In this document: positions 33,801-46,700 of the stretch, one piece after another
How the letters are laid out: each line of letters opens with the position of its first letter
Position numbering within the stretch: position 1 is the stretch's first letter
Origin: Proteromonas lacertae
Lineage: Eukaryota; Sar; Bigyra; Opalinata; Proteromonadidae
Direction: 5' to 3'
DNA length: 64,000 nucleotides
NCBI GenBank assembly: GCA_002245135.1
Contig: NGBS01000292.1
Span: forward strand, 434,001 to 498,000
Position numbers and translations under genes: made by a program
Notes under the pieces: generated by a model
Told to the model about the DNA's origin: nothing
Databases searched by the model: none
Seen by the model: only the letters and a program-made list of their open reading frames with translations

Positions 33801-36800
33801 CTAATTAATTCTTTCCATTATCTTCTTTCTTTTCATATCTCTTTTACATATTTTAAATGGAATATTCTTATTGAGGTTGAAATTAGATTTCTTCTTTACA
33901 ATATTTTCATTAACATTTTCTTTTTTCTTTTCATCATCTTCATTCACTTTTATATCATTCTTTATTTCATTTTTATTCAAATCTTCTTCATCATTTCTTA
34001 GCCAAAATGGAACATGTCTTTCCTCTTCTTCCTCTTCCTCTCCATTTTCATCCTCTTTTTCTATCTCCTCTTCTTCATCATTATCTTCTTCATTTATATC
34101 GTCTAAATATTCATTGGAATTTTTTCTATCTATTGCATTATCATTCTCTTCTTTTTCTTCTGTATCTAATTTAGTCGTATTGTTCTTCAAATCATTCTTC
34201 ATATTCTCTATTAATTCTTTTATTTTATATAAATATAACACATAACTCCTTGGATTTTTCAATTTTCTAATCTTACAAGTTAATTCTTTCATTTGATTGA
34301 TTTTCTCATTATTATCCTTAATACATTTACATCTCTCAAGCTTTTCATAATTTTCTTCAAAAGCACTCAACTGAACTTCAAATTCTGAGTTTAAATTTTT
34401 CATAATTTCATCATTCTCATCTTCATTTGAATCTGTATTATCTAATTCATTTTCAAAATCAATTACTGGATTTGATTCATCATCATCATCATCTACTTCT
34501 TGTTGTTGTTGTTGTTGTTGTTCTTCTTCTTCTTCTTCTACTTCTTCACTTTCCTTTTCCTTTTCTTTTCCTATAAACTCTTCTTCTTCATTATTTTCTT
34601 CTTTAACTTCTTCTTTATCCATTTGAGGATGATTAAACTTATAATCATTATTAACCATCTTAATTGGAGATGTAGGAGCTGATCTAAACATATTATTCTT
34701 TTTTGTTTTTCTTCCTTTAATTTTATTACTGATTCTAGTTGGACTACTTGGACTAGAATGATAACTCAATAATTTATCATTTTCTTCTTCTTCTTCATCA
34801 TCATCTTCTTCAATGTAATAATTACTTCTATTATTATTAAGACTTTTACATTTTCTTATATTCATTGGATTTTTAATTGGACTTATTTCATTTATTATAT
34901 TATACTTTGATATCAAACTACTTTTTCTTCTCACATTATTATCAGTCAAAACACCACTATATTCATGAAATAGTTCATTATATCTCACAAATAGATCATT
35001 ATAACTATCTTTTTGATTTTTAAACATCCTATCACTTTCTATCAGCTTATTTTCTAAGTAATTTTTATCACTAATTGCACTGCTTAATAATTGTTGATAT
35101 CTGGATAATTCATTATTTAAAATTGATGTTTTAGATAATAATTCATTTATTTGACTTTGATATTCTACTATTTCATTCTCCAGTTTGGATCTTTCATTGA
35201 GTAAATTTGAGTATTTGTTATTATCTCTTTCAACTTTTTCTTTCATCTTTTTATCTAATTTTTCTTTAACTTCATTTATTTCAGCTTTTAGTTTGTCTAT
35301 AAGCTTTTGCGATTCTTCTTCTTTCTTCTTTAATACACATATTTGTTTATCTTTATTCTCCATTTCATATTTGTTGGATGTTAATTCATTCGATAACTGT
35401 TTTACTTTCAATTCGTTCCTCTTCTTTATCTCATTGTTTTCTTCTTTAATCTTCTTTAAATTGGCTTTATTCTCATTTAATTCTTTCTTCATTCTTTCAT
35501 TTTCACTTTCTATCAACTTTATCTCCTTTTCTTTTCCTTCCATTTCTATTACCATCTTCTCTATTTTATCATTCAATTCAGTATTTTCTACCAATCTCTC
35601 ATTCATTTCTGTGTTATTATCTTTATGCAGTTTCTTATATTCATCTTCTTTACTAGTTATTTGGTTTGTTAATTCATTTATTTGTAGGTCCTTTTCATTT
35701 ATTTCTTGATTCATCTTTTCCATTTCCATTTCATTTTCATCTATTTATATTAAATATAAATAACAAAATAATTATAAATATATAAATACGAATAATTTTA
35801 TTTAGAGTTTCAACATCCAATTGTGATTGTTTCAACTGATTACTTGTCACTTTAAATTCTTCAATTATTGTAGATAGATTTGGTTCAAGTTTTGATTTTT
35901 CTTTAAATTCTTTTATTTCTCTGTTTAATTGATTTATTGTTTCTTCATTGCTTTGATTTTCTTCTTTTATATTGTTATTCATTATTTCTAAAGATCTATT
36001 TCTTCTTGATATATCTTCATATTTTGATTCTTTCTTCATATTATCTTCATTTATCTATATATGCATTATAAATAATATAAATTATACTTTTTTCATTTCA
36101 ATAATTTCATTCTTATAAATACTCACTTCTTCATTTAACTCACTTATTTTTTCTATCAATTCATTCATCATTGCATTTGAATCATTATTATCGTTATTGT
36201 CTTTGTTGTTTTGTGTATTATTCTTTACAATTACATCAATATTATTAGCTTGATAATATCCTAAATATTTCCTCTTATTATTTGTATTACTACTATCAGA
36301 AGAAGAACTATTCTTATATTTAAACTGATTAATTATTAATTTATTATTTTCATTTTCATTAAACAGTTCTTTATATTTTTCTTCTAATTCATTATTCTCT
36401 TCAATCATCTTTTTCAATTCATTTTCTTTATATTCCAATTCCTTTTTTATTATTTCTTTATTATGAGTGTCTAAATTATTGTATAATGATTCATTTTCTT
36501 CTATTAAGCCATTTATTTTATTTTGTAATCCACTTATTCTGTTTGTTGCATCATTTTGATAATCTTTAAACTCTTTTAATAATTCATTATACTTAACTCT
36601 CTTATATTCATTAGCTTCTATTATCTTGTTTTTATTTTCTATTTCCATACTTAATTCTTCATTTTTAAATAGAATTTTGTTTAGTTTCTCGTTTAAGACT
36701 GGAGATTTCATTTTTATGTCAAACAACTGCTGATTCAAATCGGTATTTTTCTTTTTAAGAGTTTCTATCTCTTTTTGACTTGATAGCAATAGATTAGTCA

Positions 36801-37152
36801 TATCTGTAACATTTATACCATTATTTATGTCATTCTTTAACATAGATACTGGTTTGTTTAGTCCAATACTAATTTTCTTCATAAAATCACTCATTTCATT
36901 GTTCTTATCGTCATATTTACGTTTTAACTTGAACATTTCATCATCTTGTCTTAATAATTCCAGTTTTAACTCATGATTCTCTTTACACAGACTTTGATTA
37001 GTTTCTAGTAATTTTGTATATCTAAGTGATATTTCATTTGGGGAATATTTAGGTGAACAGGAAGGGAACTCTAAAACTCGATTCACCGGAGGAGTAGTTT
37101 TGATCTTAGTACTGTTTGCAATATTATTATTTCTATAGTTCATCGAATACAT
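33801..37152 (-). CDS. long coiled-coil protein
   Basis: Three exons, introns 36055-36087 (33 nt) and 35741-35789 (49 nt); spliced length 1,089 aa. Heptad-rich coiled coil covers most of the first two thirds (KLLETNQSLCKENHELKLEL..., SRYQQLLSSAISDKNYLENK). The last third is low complexity, with poly-Glu, poly-Gln and Asp runs (about 34020-34560). Ser/Pro-rich sites such as SSPSSPTRIS and SAPTSPIKM may be phosphorylated. No enzymatic domain is visible. A cytoskeletal, centrosomal or vesicle-tethering scaffold is possible but not shown. Plus-strand ORFs across this gene are mirrors of its Glu/Lys-rich coding. Confidence 0.75.
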
Positions 37153-37476
37153 CTAAATGATAATACTACTTAAATTATACTTGATTTGGACTAACTGACT
37201 TATCATCCATTCTTTCATTCAATTTTTCATACCCATTTACAATGAAACTTGTATTTGGAGAATCAACTGACTTCTCAAGATGCTGTGATAATGAATACAT
37301 ATTCCAACTGTATTTTGTATTTTTTCAAATCAAATAACAAAACGGTTGAATTTTTAATAGATGTACAACTTCATATGTATGTTTAATTATACCATAAATT
37401 ATATTGCATATTCCACACAAATACTACATACAACAATATATTTAAAAAAATTAAAAATAAAAGAAAACTAGATTAT
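37153..37476. other. intergenic, AT-rich
   Basis: Between two minus-strand genes; it should hold the promoter of the coiled-coil gene and the terminator of the membrane protein. Nothing specific is recognised. Confidence 0.5.
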
Positions 37477-39164
37477 TCATTTATTTATATCCTTATGTAC
37501 ATGCACCGCTTTTCTATTCTTCACTTTCAATTCTTTGCTCTTAAAATCATTCTCACTAGTCGTCATATATCTCACAGTTCCATCTGTTAATTGATCATTA
37601 TTTAAATCCAAGTGTAAATCCTTTCCAATTAGGCTCAATAACTCAAAACCATCATTTATCTCTTTTGAAAACTATATAAATATAATAATAATTATTATAT
37701 TAGTATACGCAATTAATTTGAAAATCATATTTTGCTCTTAACCTCACAGTTTCAAGTAATAATTCCTTCAATTCTTCTTTATACACAAATTTACCTTCAA
37801 TACTCATTATTTCAGTAGAAAAATATGGAAATTTCTCAGCCCAAGGCATTCCAGGTGTAAACATAAATAATAAAATAATATCCATCAACAAAGTAAATAT
37901 TCCCTGAATCAAATCTTGAATGAACTTTTGAGCCCATTTATCAACACAAATAACGATTATATAGACAATAACTGGACTTATTATATATATACCACCACAT
38001 ATTAACATCTTCAACATAAATCTCCTTTTTGTATCAAAGTTTTTTCGAGTTGTATAATAACTATAAATATACCAAAATAATGTTAAAATTCTAACAACTA
38101 AATAAATGATAGATATAGGATGAGTGTATTGAGCAACAGTTGCTTCAACATCACTTGGAATAATTTTATAATATAAATAGCTGAATATTGATAAACAATA
38201 ATAACACACACTATATATCATTATTTTCACTCTTCCATTTCCACTTATTTTTCTTCTTACTACTCTCCATCCTTTAATTAATAATATTAAATGAACTATT
38301 AATAATATATCACTTAAATATTGAAGGATTTTTGATCCATCTACAAAATCTTGAGTTGGTTTATTTGCATCAATATAATTCTGATAATATAAAAAACTCA
38401 ATAAGTTTGATATAGTTTGAGTAATAATTGATAAAACTAAAAAACCAAATATTGTGTGTAATTTATTAATCTTCTGAAGTTTTACACATACAAAAAATGT
38501 GTATAAAGTTAATACAAAGTATATTATCATCATTGCCATACTGTATTTATACAAAGGAATATCATCAGCTTGTAGATTCTTTGCTATACCATTTCCATTC
38601 GTGAAACTTATATCAATATTCTTTAAATTGATTGGTCCTTGACATCCATTAGATGTGCATTCAACGTCTCTACAGTTACTTATTACAAAATAAAAATATC
38701 TCACTTTGGAAGTTTTAATACACTGTTCTAGAAAATACACACCATTTTTATCGGCTTTGAAGTCGTAAACATTTGTAAAATCACCTCCATTTGTTGGTTT
38801 AGCTTTTCTAACTTTATCATAGCATGTATGATAATCATTTAATACAGCTTTCCACATTTTTTCATCATCGTAGTACAGAATCAGTTTATAATTACCAGCA
38901 TTTGTAATATTATCATAATTAGCAATAGTAGCGTTTATACTATGACATATTACATAAAAGAAGAGCAATTAGATATATACTAATAGCAGCCTCTATCACT
39001 TTCACCATAATCCTTTTGAAAGGCAAATGTTGTGAAATAATACCATGAATTCGTCGAATACAGCTAGAATATAGAAATCATGTAAATACTGAATCCCAAT
39101 GCAGCAGAAGTGCGTAAGATATGTGTAACTGTGTGATAAGTAATATTAATAGGAAAAATTTCAT
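37477..39164 (-). CDS. GPR180/TMEM145-like seven-transmembrane protein
   Basis: Four exons, introns 39064-39089 (26 nt), 38940-38980 (41 nt) and 37672-37708 (37 nt); spliced length 527 aa. The signal peptide is MKFFLLILLITQLHISYA. The luminal domain of about 170 residues (WYYFTTFAFQKDYGESDRGC...) resembles the N-terminal module of GPR180/TMEM145. Seven hydrophobic helices follow: YSMAMMIIYFVLTLYTFFVC, IFGFLVLSIITQTISNLLSF and on. They end with the TPGMPWAEKFPYFS region, typical of the GpcrRhopsn4 (rhodopsin-like) domain. A cytosolic tail of about 90 residues is encoded partly by the last exon. It is a Golgi/plasma-membrane protein of uncertain ligand. Confidence 0.85.
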
Positions 39165-39285
39165 AAATAAATATGCAGTTAAAAAATTAAAAATTTAAAA
39201 CAGAAACAGAAACGACTCTATTTTCAATAAACCATTTAAAAAATCAATACAACTAAAATATAACACATTATTTATATATCCTTTT

Positions 39286-40568
39286 CTACATCCTATGACA
39301 TGACCGACGTAGATTTTCAATGAAAACACCGTCAAATAAATCTTCTTCATTCATCCTCTCTAGAATCTCATCGAAAGATGGTCTCTGATGTGGATTTTGA
39401 TTCCAACACTCTTTAATTAACTTTTCTAGTTTCTTAGGACAATCAGGCTCAATTTTTGGTCTCTCACCTTGGCTATATCTTAAAGATATTTGAAATGGAT
39501 TCATATTAGCATAAGGTATTCTCTGGTGAAACATTTCCCACAGAATCATACCAAATGAAAATATATCGATTGACTGGTCATAATAGTTCGTTGTATTGAC
39601 CATCAATTCAGGAGCCATATAAGAAGGAGTACCAATCATACCAGTCATCAAGGTATCACTCAATTTCTTACTAATTCCAAAATCACAGATTTTTATATCT
39701 TTATAGTCATCTAATAGTATATTTCCTGGTTTAAGATCTCTGTGAATGATTTTCATCGAGTGTAAAAATGAACATCCCTACAATATAATAAATAAATCAA
39801 TATATATACAGTAACCATTTGAACAACAAATTTCTTATACAAATCAGAATCATATTTCTCTTTAGAATTGTATAGAAAATCAGATAATGATGATCTACAC
39901 TCTTCTGTAATGAAATATAAAGAATTATAATATCTACAAACACCATAAAATCGAATAATATTTGGATGATTCACTCTTGACAAAATTGTCACTTCACTTC
40001 TTATATCATCAATTATATTGCTTTTATTCAAAGTCAAATATAATTCTTTAATTGCTACATTTACATTACCCATATATTTACCACTATAAACTCTTGCAGT
40101 TGATCCAATTGCTATTAAATTACCAATTTCAATGGTTTCTGGAGGAATAATCCATTGATCTGATTGGACAGGATTAATTATATCATCCAATAGATTTACA
40201 TCAACTAGTGTTGTATTATTTTGATTTGAATTTTCATTTTTATCACTTTTAGAGTCATTAGTATCATTATTAGAATGTCCAATAGAGAATATTTCCTTTG
40301 TTAATTCCTCTTGCTCTTTCTGTTTACGTCTTAATGACATTTTTCGAATATAATTATAAACAAGAAATAAAATAAATAAAACTACAATGGCAGTTACTGA
40401 TAAATAGTGTAATGGAATTGTACAATTCTTTCCAGAGTAAAATATTGTACATTTACATTTTCCAGTTCCACCAAATGTTCCACTACCATCACATTCTCCA
40501 TGGTTATTACAAAACATACATTTTTCACAAGATGGACCAAAATATCCAACTAAACAATAGAAATAATA

Positions 40569-40603
<35 letters not shown>

Positions 40604-42131
40604 TACAAGATTCACATCCATCTCCTCTATATTCATCATAACAAATACAAATACCATTTCCATAGACAGTTCCACTTCCATTGCAAATACCATTTCCATT
40701 ACAAGGCTTCATTACATTATCTTTCACAATAATATTCCTACATTCTTTACATTCAGGACCATAATATAAATTATCACAAATATTACAACTATTGGAATTG
40801 TTATAAGGAATCCATCCAGTGTTACATTCACATCTATTAATAATAATAAAGAATATATAATAAAATAAATTCATACTCTCCTTTATCAGTACATTTTCCA
40901 TGACCATCACAACTAATATTATCATCCTCTATCAGACCAGGACACTTTAAACATTCATCGCTATATCTACCAGGCAAACACTCTTTACACTCAGTATCAG
41001 GATCAAATCCATCTTCACAGATACATCTACCATCATTATTAGCATCACATTCACCATTACCATAACAGCTAACCCAAGTACGATTCTTCAATATAATACC
41101 ATCACATGGTTGACAGGAATCATCTTTGAAACTATAAAAATAAGCGGGTGAACAATCTCTACAGTTTGAATCAGGATCATAACCATGATCACATACTAAA
41201 CATGCACCTTTTCCTGAAGTATCTTCTTCACAATTTCCATGATTAAAACAAGGCATATAAGTTGTTTCATTTACCTTTATCATACCTGGACACTCTACAC
41301 ATTCTGTACCAAAGTGAAAATTGATACAATGATCACATACTACACCTTTAAAATTACCATTACAAATACATCTACCATCGCCTTCCCTAGTTCCACTTCC
41401 ACTACAATATCCGTGATTTGTACAAACTGTTCGTGGAGATAAAGTCAATCCTGGACATTCCATACAGTCATTACCCCAATATCCTACATCACAATTGTTA
41501 CATTTGTCATTTCTCCAACCATCATTACATTTACATTCTGCATTAATTATTATATTGTTTTCTTCGATTGATGAACATATTCCATGACCACTGCATTCTG
41601 TTAAGGGATCTTCACTATCACATTTCTTACAGTATGTAGAATTAGTATCATTTATACAAAATGAGTATGGAGTAACCTCTCTACAAGTAGATTCATCAAT
41701 ACACTCATTTATCATCAACTATTATTAATGAATATAATATATATGAGATATACTGATAATTCTTTTCCTTCTTTGTATAAATTATATAGAAAACTACAAC
41801 TATAGGTTGTATTAGGAACAGATTGAGCATCACCCTTGAAAAAATAGTTACTTTGAACTATTAACTCATCTTTACTGCTAGGCGTTGATTCTGTACAGTC
41901 TATCGCAACGGATGAAGAAGATTGTAAAGGAAGAGAAAAATAAGTATAATCTCTATTTCATATATTTATAAACGCCATACTCTTCAGTTTCGTTATATTC
42001 TTGAAGATACAAATCTATTTTTAAAGGATTCTTTATAATTAGATTGAACTCAATGCCTATATGTGTATATTTCTACTTAATTTCATACATTTCACCAATA
42101 AAAATATATCTAGCAAAACTAATAAATTCAT
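39286..42131 (-). CDS. receptor-like kinase: EGF/laminin-type repeats, TM, TKL kinase
   Basis: Seven exons, introns 42057-42088, 41953-41980, 41719-41753, 40834-40876, 40550-40600 and 39778-39809; spliced length 874 aa. The N-terminus [15 protein letters not shown] is a signal peptide. The ectodomain has about nine Cys-rich units of the form C.NHGxCxGxGxxxGxGxCxC.., like laminin-EGF repeats. A single membrane helix ([20 protein letters not shown]) is followed by an active-looking kinase: GSTARVYSG loop, VAIK lysine, [30 protein letters not shown]. The sequence is closest to tyrosine-kinase-like (TKL) kinases, so expect Ser/Thr or dual specificity. An AT dinucleotide run sits inside the 40550-40600 intron. 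Transmembrane kinases with such ectodomains sense surface ligands in several protists. Confidence 0.88.
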
Positions 42132-42190
42132 ATCTAACAAAATGTATTAAATGTGTATTGAAGTGTATTATTCTTGTATTTTTGTTTATA

Positions 42191-43639
42191 ATGATTTTCA
42201 ACCGCATTAAAGCCTATAGAACAATAGAATATGATTTTTATAAAATATTAAAACGATCATTTTCTGGTGGAGTGAAAGTTACATCGATAGAAGCAATCCC
42301 ATTCAGAATATCTGAAAGACAATCAGAAGCAACATTTTGAAAAATGGTTTAGAGAAAATACAGCAATGACATTTATGAGAAATTCAAAATATGCTGTATA
42401 TACTATATTCGTGATTTTTAGGCTTATTATCTTCCTTTTTATTACTTTGATTATTCTGTAACTACTGTGATGAACAATCAAAAGCAAACTACACATTATG
42501 CATACAACATAGGTGATTCTAAAGAAGAAAATGAGATTAAAATAGCTTTGACTGAGTTATATGGTGGTTTAACATTTCCAAGGCAGTACGTATAGATATT
42601 ATGATGAATATATAATATATTATAGCTCCAATTTGTAAAAACTGGTTTAACTTTAGTTAGATCAATTCCTGTAAGTGAAATACCAGATGATGTAGTAATT
42701 GATAAATGGAAAATATATGAAAATACTGCATGGAATATCATCAAAGTCAACTAACTAAATTTGTACATATAACTCATTGTTATTCTAATGATATAGGAAG
42801 AGATAAGATTTAGACAATATTGCTATGAAAAACGAATTCCATTCATCTCAGTTCATTGTGAATTGTAAAAAGAAATGTCAAAAAAATATATTTACCTGTT
42901 TATGTCTATTCATTCAAACATTATTTGAATAAATTTAATGTTTTTATAAATGGTGTAACAGGTGAATGTTATGGATTACCTCATTACGGTTTAACTTCAT
43001 TATTACAGATGGTTTACGATAAAGGAGGTGTATATTTATATAAATATAAATATATTGTTATTATATATTTAGAATATTTTTAACACTTTAGCGACTTTTC
43101 TAATGTACGATTTTCGATTGTTGGGAGAAATAATAGAAGTAATTTTAAGAAGTTCAAAAAGATTAATTATTTTCTTACTTCCATTTGCAGCTATTATTTC
43201 TTTCATTATGCCATTTTATACAATTGCTCTAAAGAAGAAATTAGAGTTCCAATGGAAAGAAGAAAGATATAATGAAGCAAATGGCAATTTTAGAAATTCA
43301 ACTTGTGATACAAAAATATGGGAATTATTTGAAAGATATAAACAGACTATAAGTGGCAGTGGCGGAGCAAATACACAAGAAGAAAGAGAGAAACAATACC
43401 AAAAGACTAAAGAATATTATCGATACACAGGTTGTTCTCCTTTAGCGAATGATTATGAATTATTGAAAGTATCAAAAACTGCATCAAATGATGAGATTAG
43501 AAAAGCATTTACTAATGAAATAAAGAAATGGCATCCCGATGTATGTAGGAAGAATGGAATTCCAATTGAAGTTGGTAAAGAACATACTCAGAAAGTAGTA
43601 CAAGCTTATAAGAACATTAGAGCTCAAAGAGGGTTTTAA
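42191..43639 (+). CDS. J-domain membrane protein
   Basis: Probable exons 42191-42271, 42291-42395, 42422-42589, 42626-42745, 42797-43029 and 43073-43639. A C-terminal J domain (DYELLKVSKTASNDEIRKAF, then HPDV) recruits Hsp70. A hydrophobic pair of helices (LIIFLLPFAAIISFIMPFYT) precedes it. A segment FNVFINGVTGECYGLPHYG upstream resembles the NGxTGxVxG motif of a small conserved membrane-protein family. The frame is troubled near 42866-42930: after CEL a TAA occurs. Either two +1 skips at stops (42866, 42930) or one -1 change restores the frame; the -1 reading (IYLPVYVYSFKHYL) looks more natural. The first intron would be only 19 nt. A basic N-terminus (MIFNRIKAYRTIEYDFYKIL) might target mitochondria. 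Confidence 0.65.
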
Positions 43640-43786
43640 ATTCTCCTGTTTTTTAATACATTCTATAGAATTTAGACTTAATTTCATAAAATTGTGTGTG
43701 ATTGGAATATATATACCATACACAATAGTTATTAATCAATATATTCAATATAAAAATAGCAATATAAGTCTTTTTGGAAGAAAGTT

Positions 43787-46700
43787 TTAAGGCCACTTAC
43801 TTAAATCCAACAATTCTATCCATTTCATAGAATTTTCTCCTTCTTTGCTATACCAATCAGCAAATTCAATGAAATCAACTTTATCATTATTAATATCTCT
43901 TTTATAATACTCAAATAATCTTTTAATCACACTTTCACATTCTTTTTCACTTGTTTCATCTTTCTTTTCTTCATTTTCATCATTCATTTCAAATATTCTT
44001 CGTAAAATGCAGAATAATAATATCTTATAGTCTTTTGCAGATATACCTTTATCCCCTTCATCTCCTTCATTATAATTCATTTGTAATATATTATAAATCA
44101 TACTCAATTTATCACTCTTATTACCTTTTAAATATAACAATAAACTACATAAAATGTATTTCAAATTATCATCTATTTTCTCATTCTCTTTGTTTAATAT
44201 ATAACTCACATTATTATACATATCTTTCAACTCATTCTTTATTTTCACTTTCTCATCGTTTGTATAAACATTATTATTTGGTAAGAATGATAAAATTGAA
44301 TTCTCAAAATCTTCTTCTTTTTCATTTTCATCCTTCAATTCTTTATTCATCGTTTCATTAAGGTTATTCTTAATATCAATAACACTCATTGTGTTAAGTT
44401 GTGTTAATTCTAATATCTCTTTCATCTTCATGCTTGAGGATTGACTTATTGTTATTTTCTTTTCATCTTCTAATAAATTGAATGTATAGACTCTTTCTTC
44501 TTCTTCTTCTTCCACATTTTCATTATTCTCAATATCCTCAACCACAATTGGTTGTTCTTCTTCAATAATTCTTGGCCATTTGCTTAAATCTAATAGTTCA
44601 ATCCATGGTACAGCAGTATAACCTCCATTACTATACCATTCAGCAAATATATCAAATGATATTGTTTGATTATCACTCAAATCTAAATCACTGTATATCA
44701 TATCAACTACATCTTTCATTATTTCATTATTATAATTATTATCATCATCACCATCATCAATATCTCTATATTCACAATTATTATTTATATATTTGCATAT
44801 ACAAATGCTATAGTATATATCTGTTAATAATTTGGTTATATCTTCTTTTTTCAACATTGTATCTTGTTCTGAAGGATTGTTATTAAATATATTCACAATA
44901 TGGAACAATTTATCTGATTTTTTATCATTACAATAACATGCTAATAATCCAATAATCGTTTTTATATTATGATTTGGAAGTAACGCATATATTTTATTAA
45001 ATATCTCAATTATCTTTTTATCATCTTTTACTACTAACTTAGTGATAATATCATCAAAACTTTCTTTTGGTATTTCAATGTTATCTTCATATTCAATTAT
45101 TTCGTGGATTTTATTAATCATTTCTTCACTTGATATTTCATTCAATTTAATATTATCTACTAAATATTTATGATGTATTATGTCAATAGGTAAAAATGTC
45201 AAAATATTATTACCATTTGCAAAGGTAAATATATTGTTGATTGCAGTATTAGTATTGTCATTATAATTGTCTATATTGCCATTGCTATTAGGCCATTTCT
45301 TTATATCCAATAATTCAATCCAAGGTGCAACATAATAACCACTTTCAGAGTACCATTTAGCAAATGCATCAAAAGCAATTCTGCTGTTGTTATTCATAAA
45401 TTCGCTTACAGATTTCATCACTTTATTAACATTTTGATTCACTATATTCTTGATCTTTTCTATCTCATATATTTCATTATATTTGTTGTTTTTGTATTGA
45501 TGGATTCTATTGAAGAGTGATATACTGATTAAATAGTCATAGAATATTGATTTCAAATCAGATAATGTAACTATTCCATCTTTCTTCTCACCTGAATACA
45601 AATTGAATGAATATTCTAATTTTTCACTTTTACTACCAATTCCAAAGAAATTATAAACTATTAAAATATCGTTAATACAACGAATATTATCATTATTATA
45701 ATCACTATTACTGCATAATGGTAAGAATTCAAAGATAGTTGAAACTGTATTGAATATATTACTGATATTATGATTATTTATATGGCTTATCAATTGTTCT
45801 AATATTTCATTATATTTCTCTTTGGTTATAATACTATCATTTCCATTGATCATTTCTTTAGATAATAAATCAGATATTTCACTACAAGTTAAAGTAGCAA
45901 ATCCACTTTCTTTTAAGAATTCTAATAATCTTAGAGTATTGTCATTTGTAACAGATAAATAATTCTTATTACACAATTCTAAGTTAAATGAATTGATTTG
46001 ATAATTCCTTTTGTCATTATTACCATTTACATTTTCATATACATTATCATTTTCTTCTTCCTCTTCTTCATCATCTCCATCACTTTCACTATCATCAATT
46101 TCATTATCAATTTGATTAACATAATCATAATACCTATTAGATTTCAACTGTAGTTGTGATGGTTCAATTGGCCATTTACTTAAATCTAATAATTCTAACC
46201 ATGAGATATATTGACTTCCTTTGGCATTATAATAATTAGCAAAATCAATAAAGCTAATATACTCTTCAATAGTATATATACTCTGTTTATTATTATATGA
46301 ATAATACTCAATCATATTATCATATACAAAGTCTATATGTTTATCTATAATATTCAATTCATTTGAATTTTTAGTAATATCACATATATAGAAGAGTGAT
46401 AATAAGAATGATCTTAAATACCTTCTAAAGTTGTCTCTAGTGATGTAACTACTAGCTTCTGATTGTGATGATGATGTTGATAATGGTGAAGGAATCTTAT
46501 CATTATCTATAAAGTATAACCAACATTCACATAACTTTGTAGTTTTATTGTTTTCCATAAAGATACTTAAACTAGTCAAAAACTCAGCATAACTCATTGA
46601 ATCTTCTTCTAATATGGAATATATGTAGTTGAAGTATGATTTGAAGGATTTTAAACCATTTCTATCACTTCTAAACAGTTTATTTGATACTTTGGAGAGT

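Noticed and set aside
33871-35709. Plus-strand ORFs rich in Phe, Ser and Leu opposite the coiled-coil gene
   Set aside because: Mirror of Glu/Lys/Asn codons of the real minus-strand gene.
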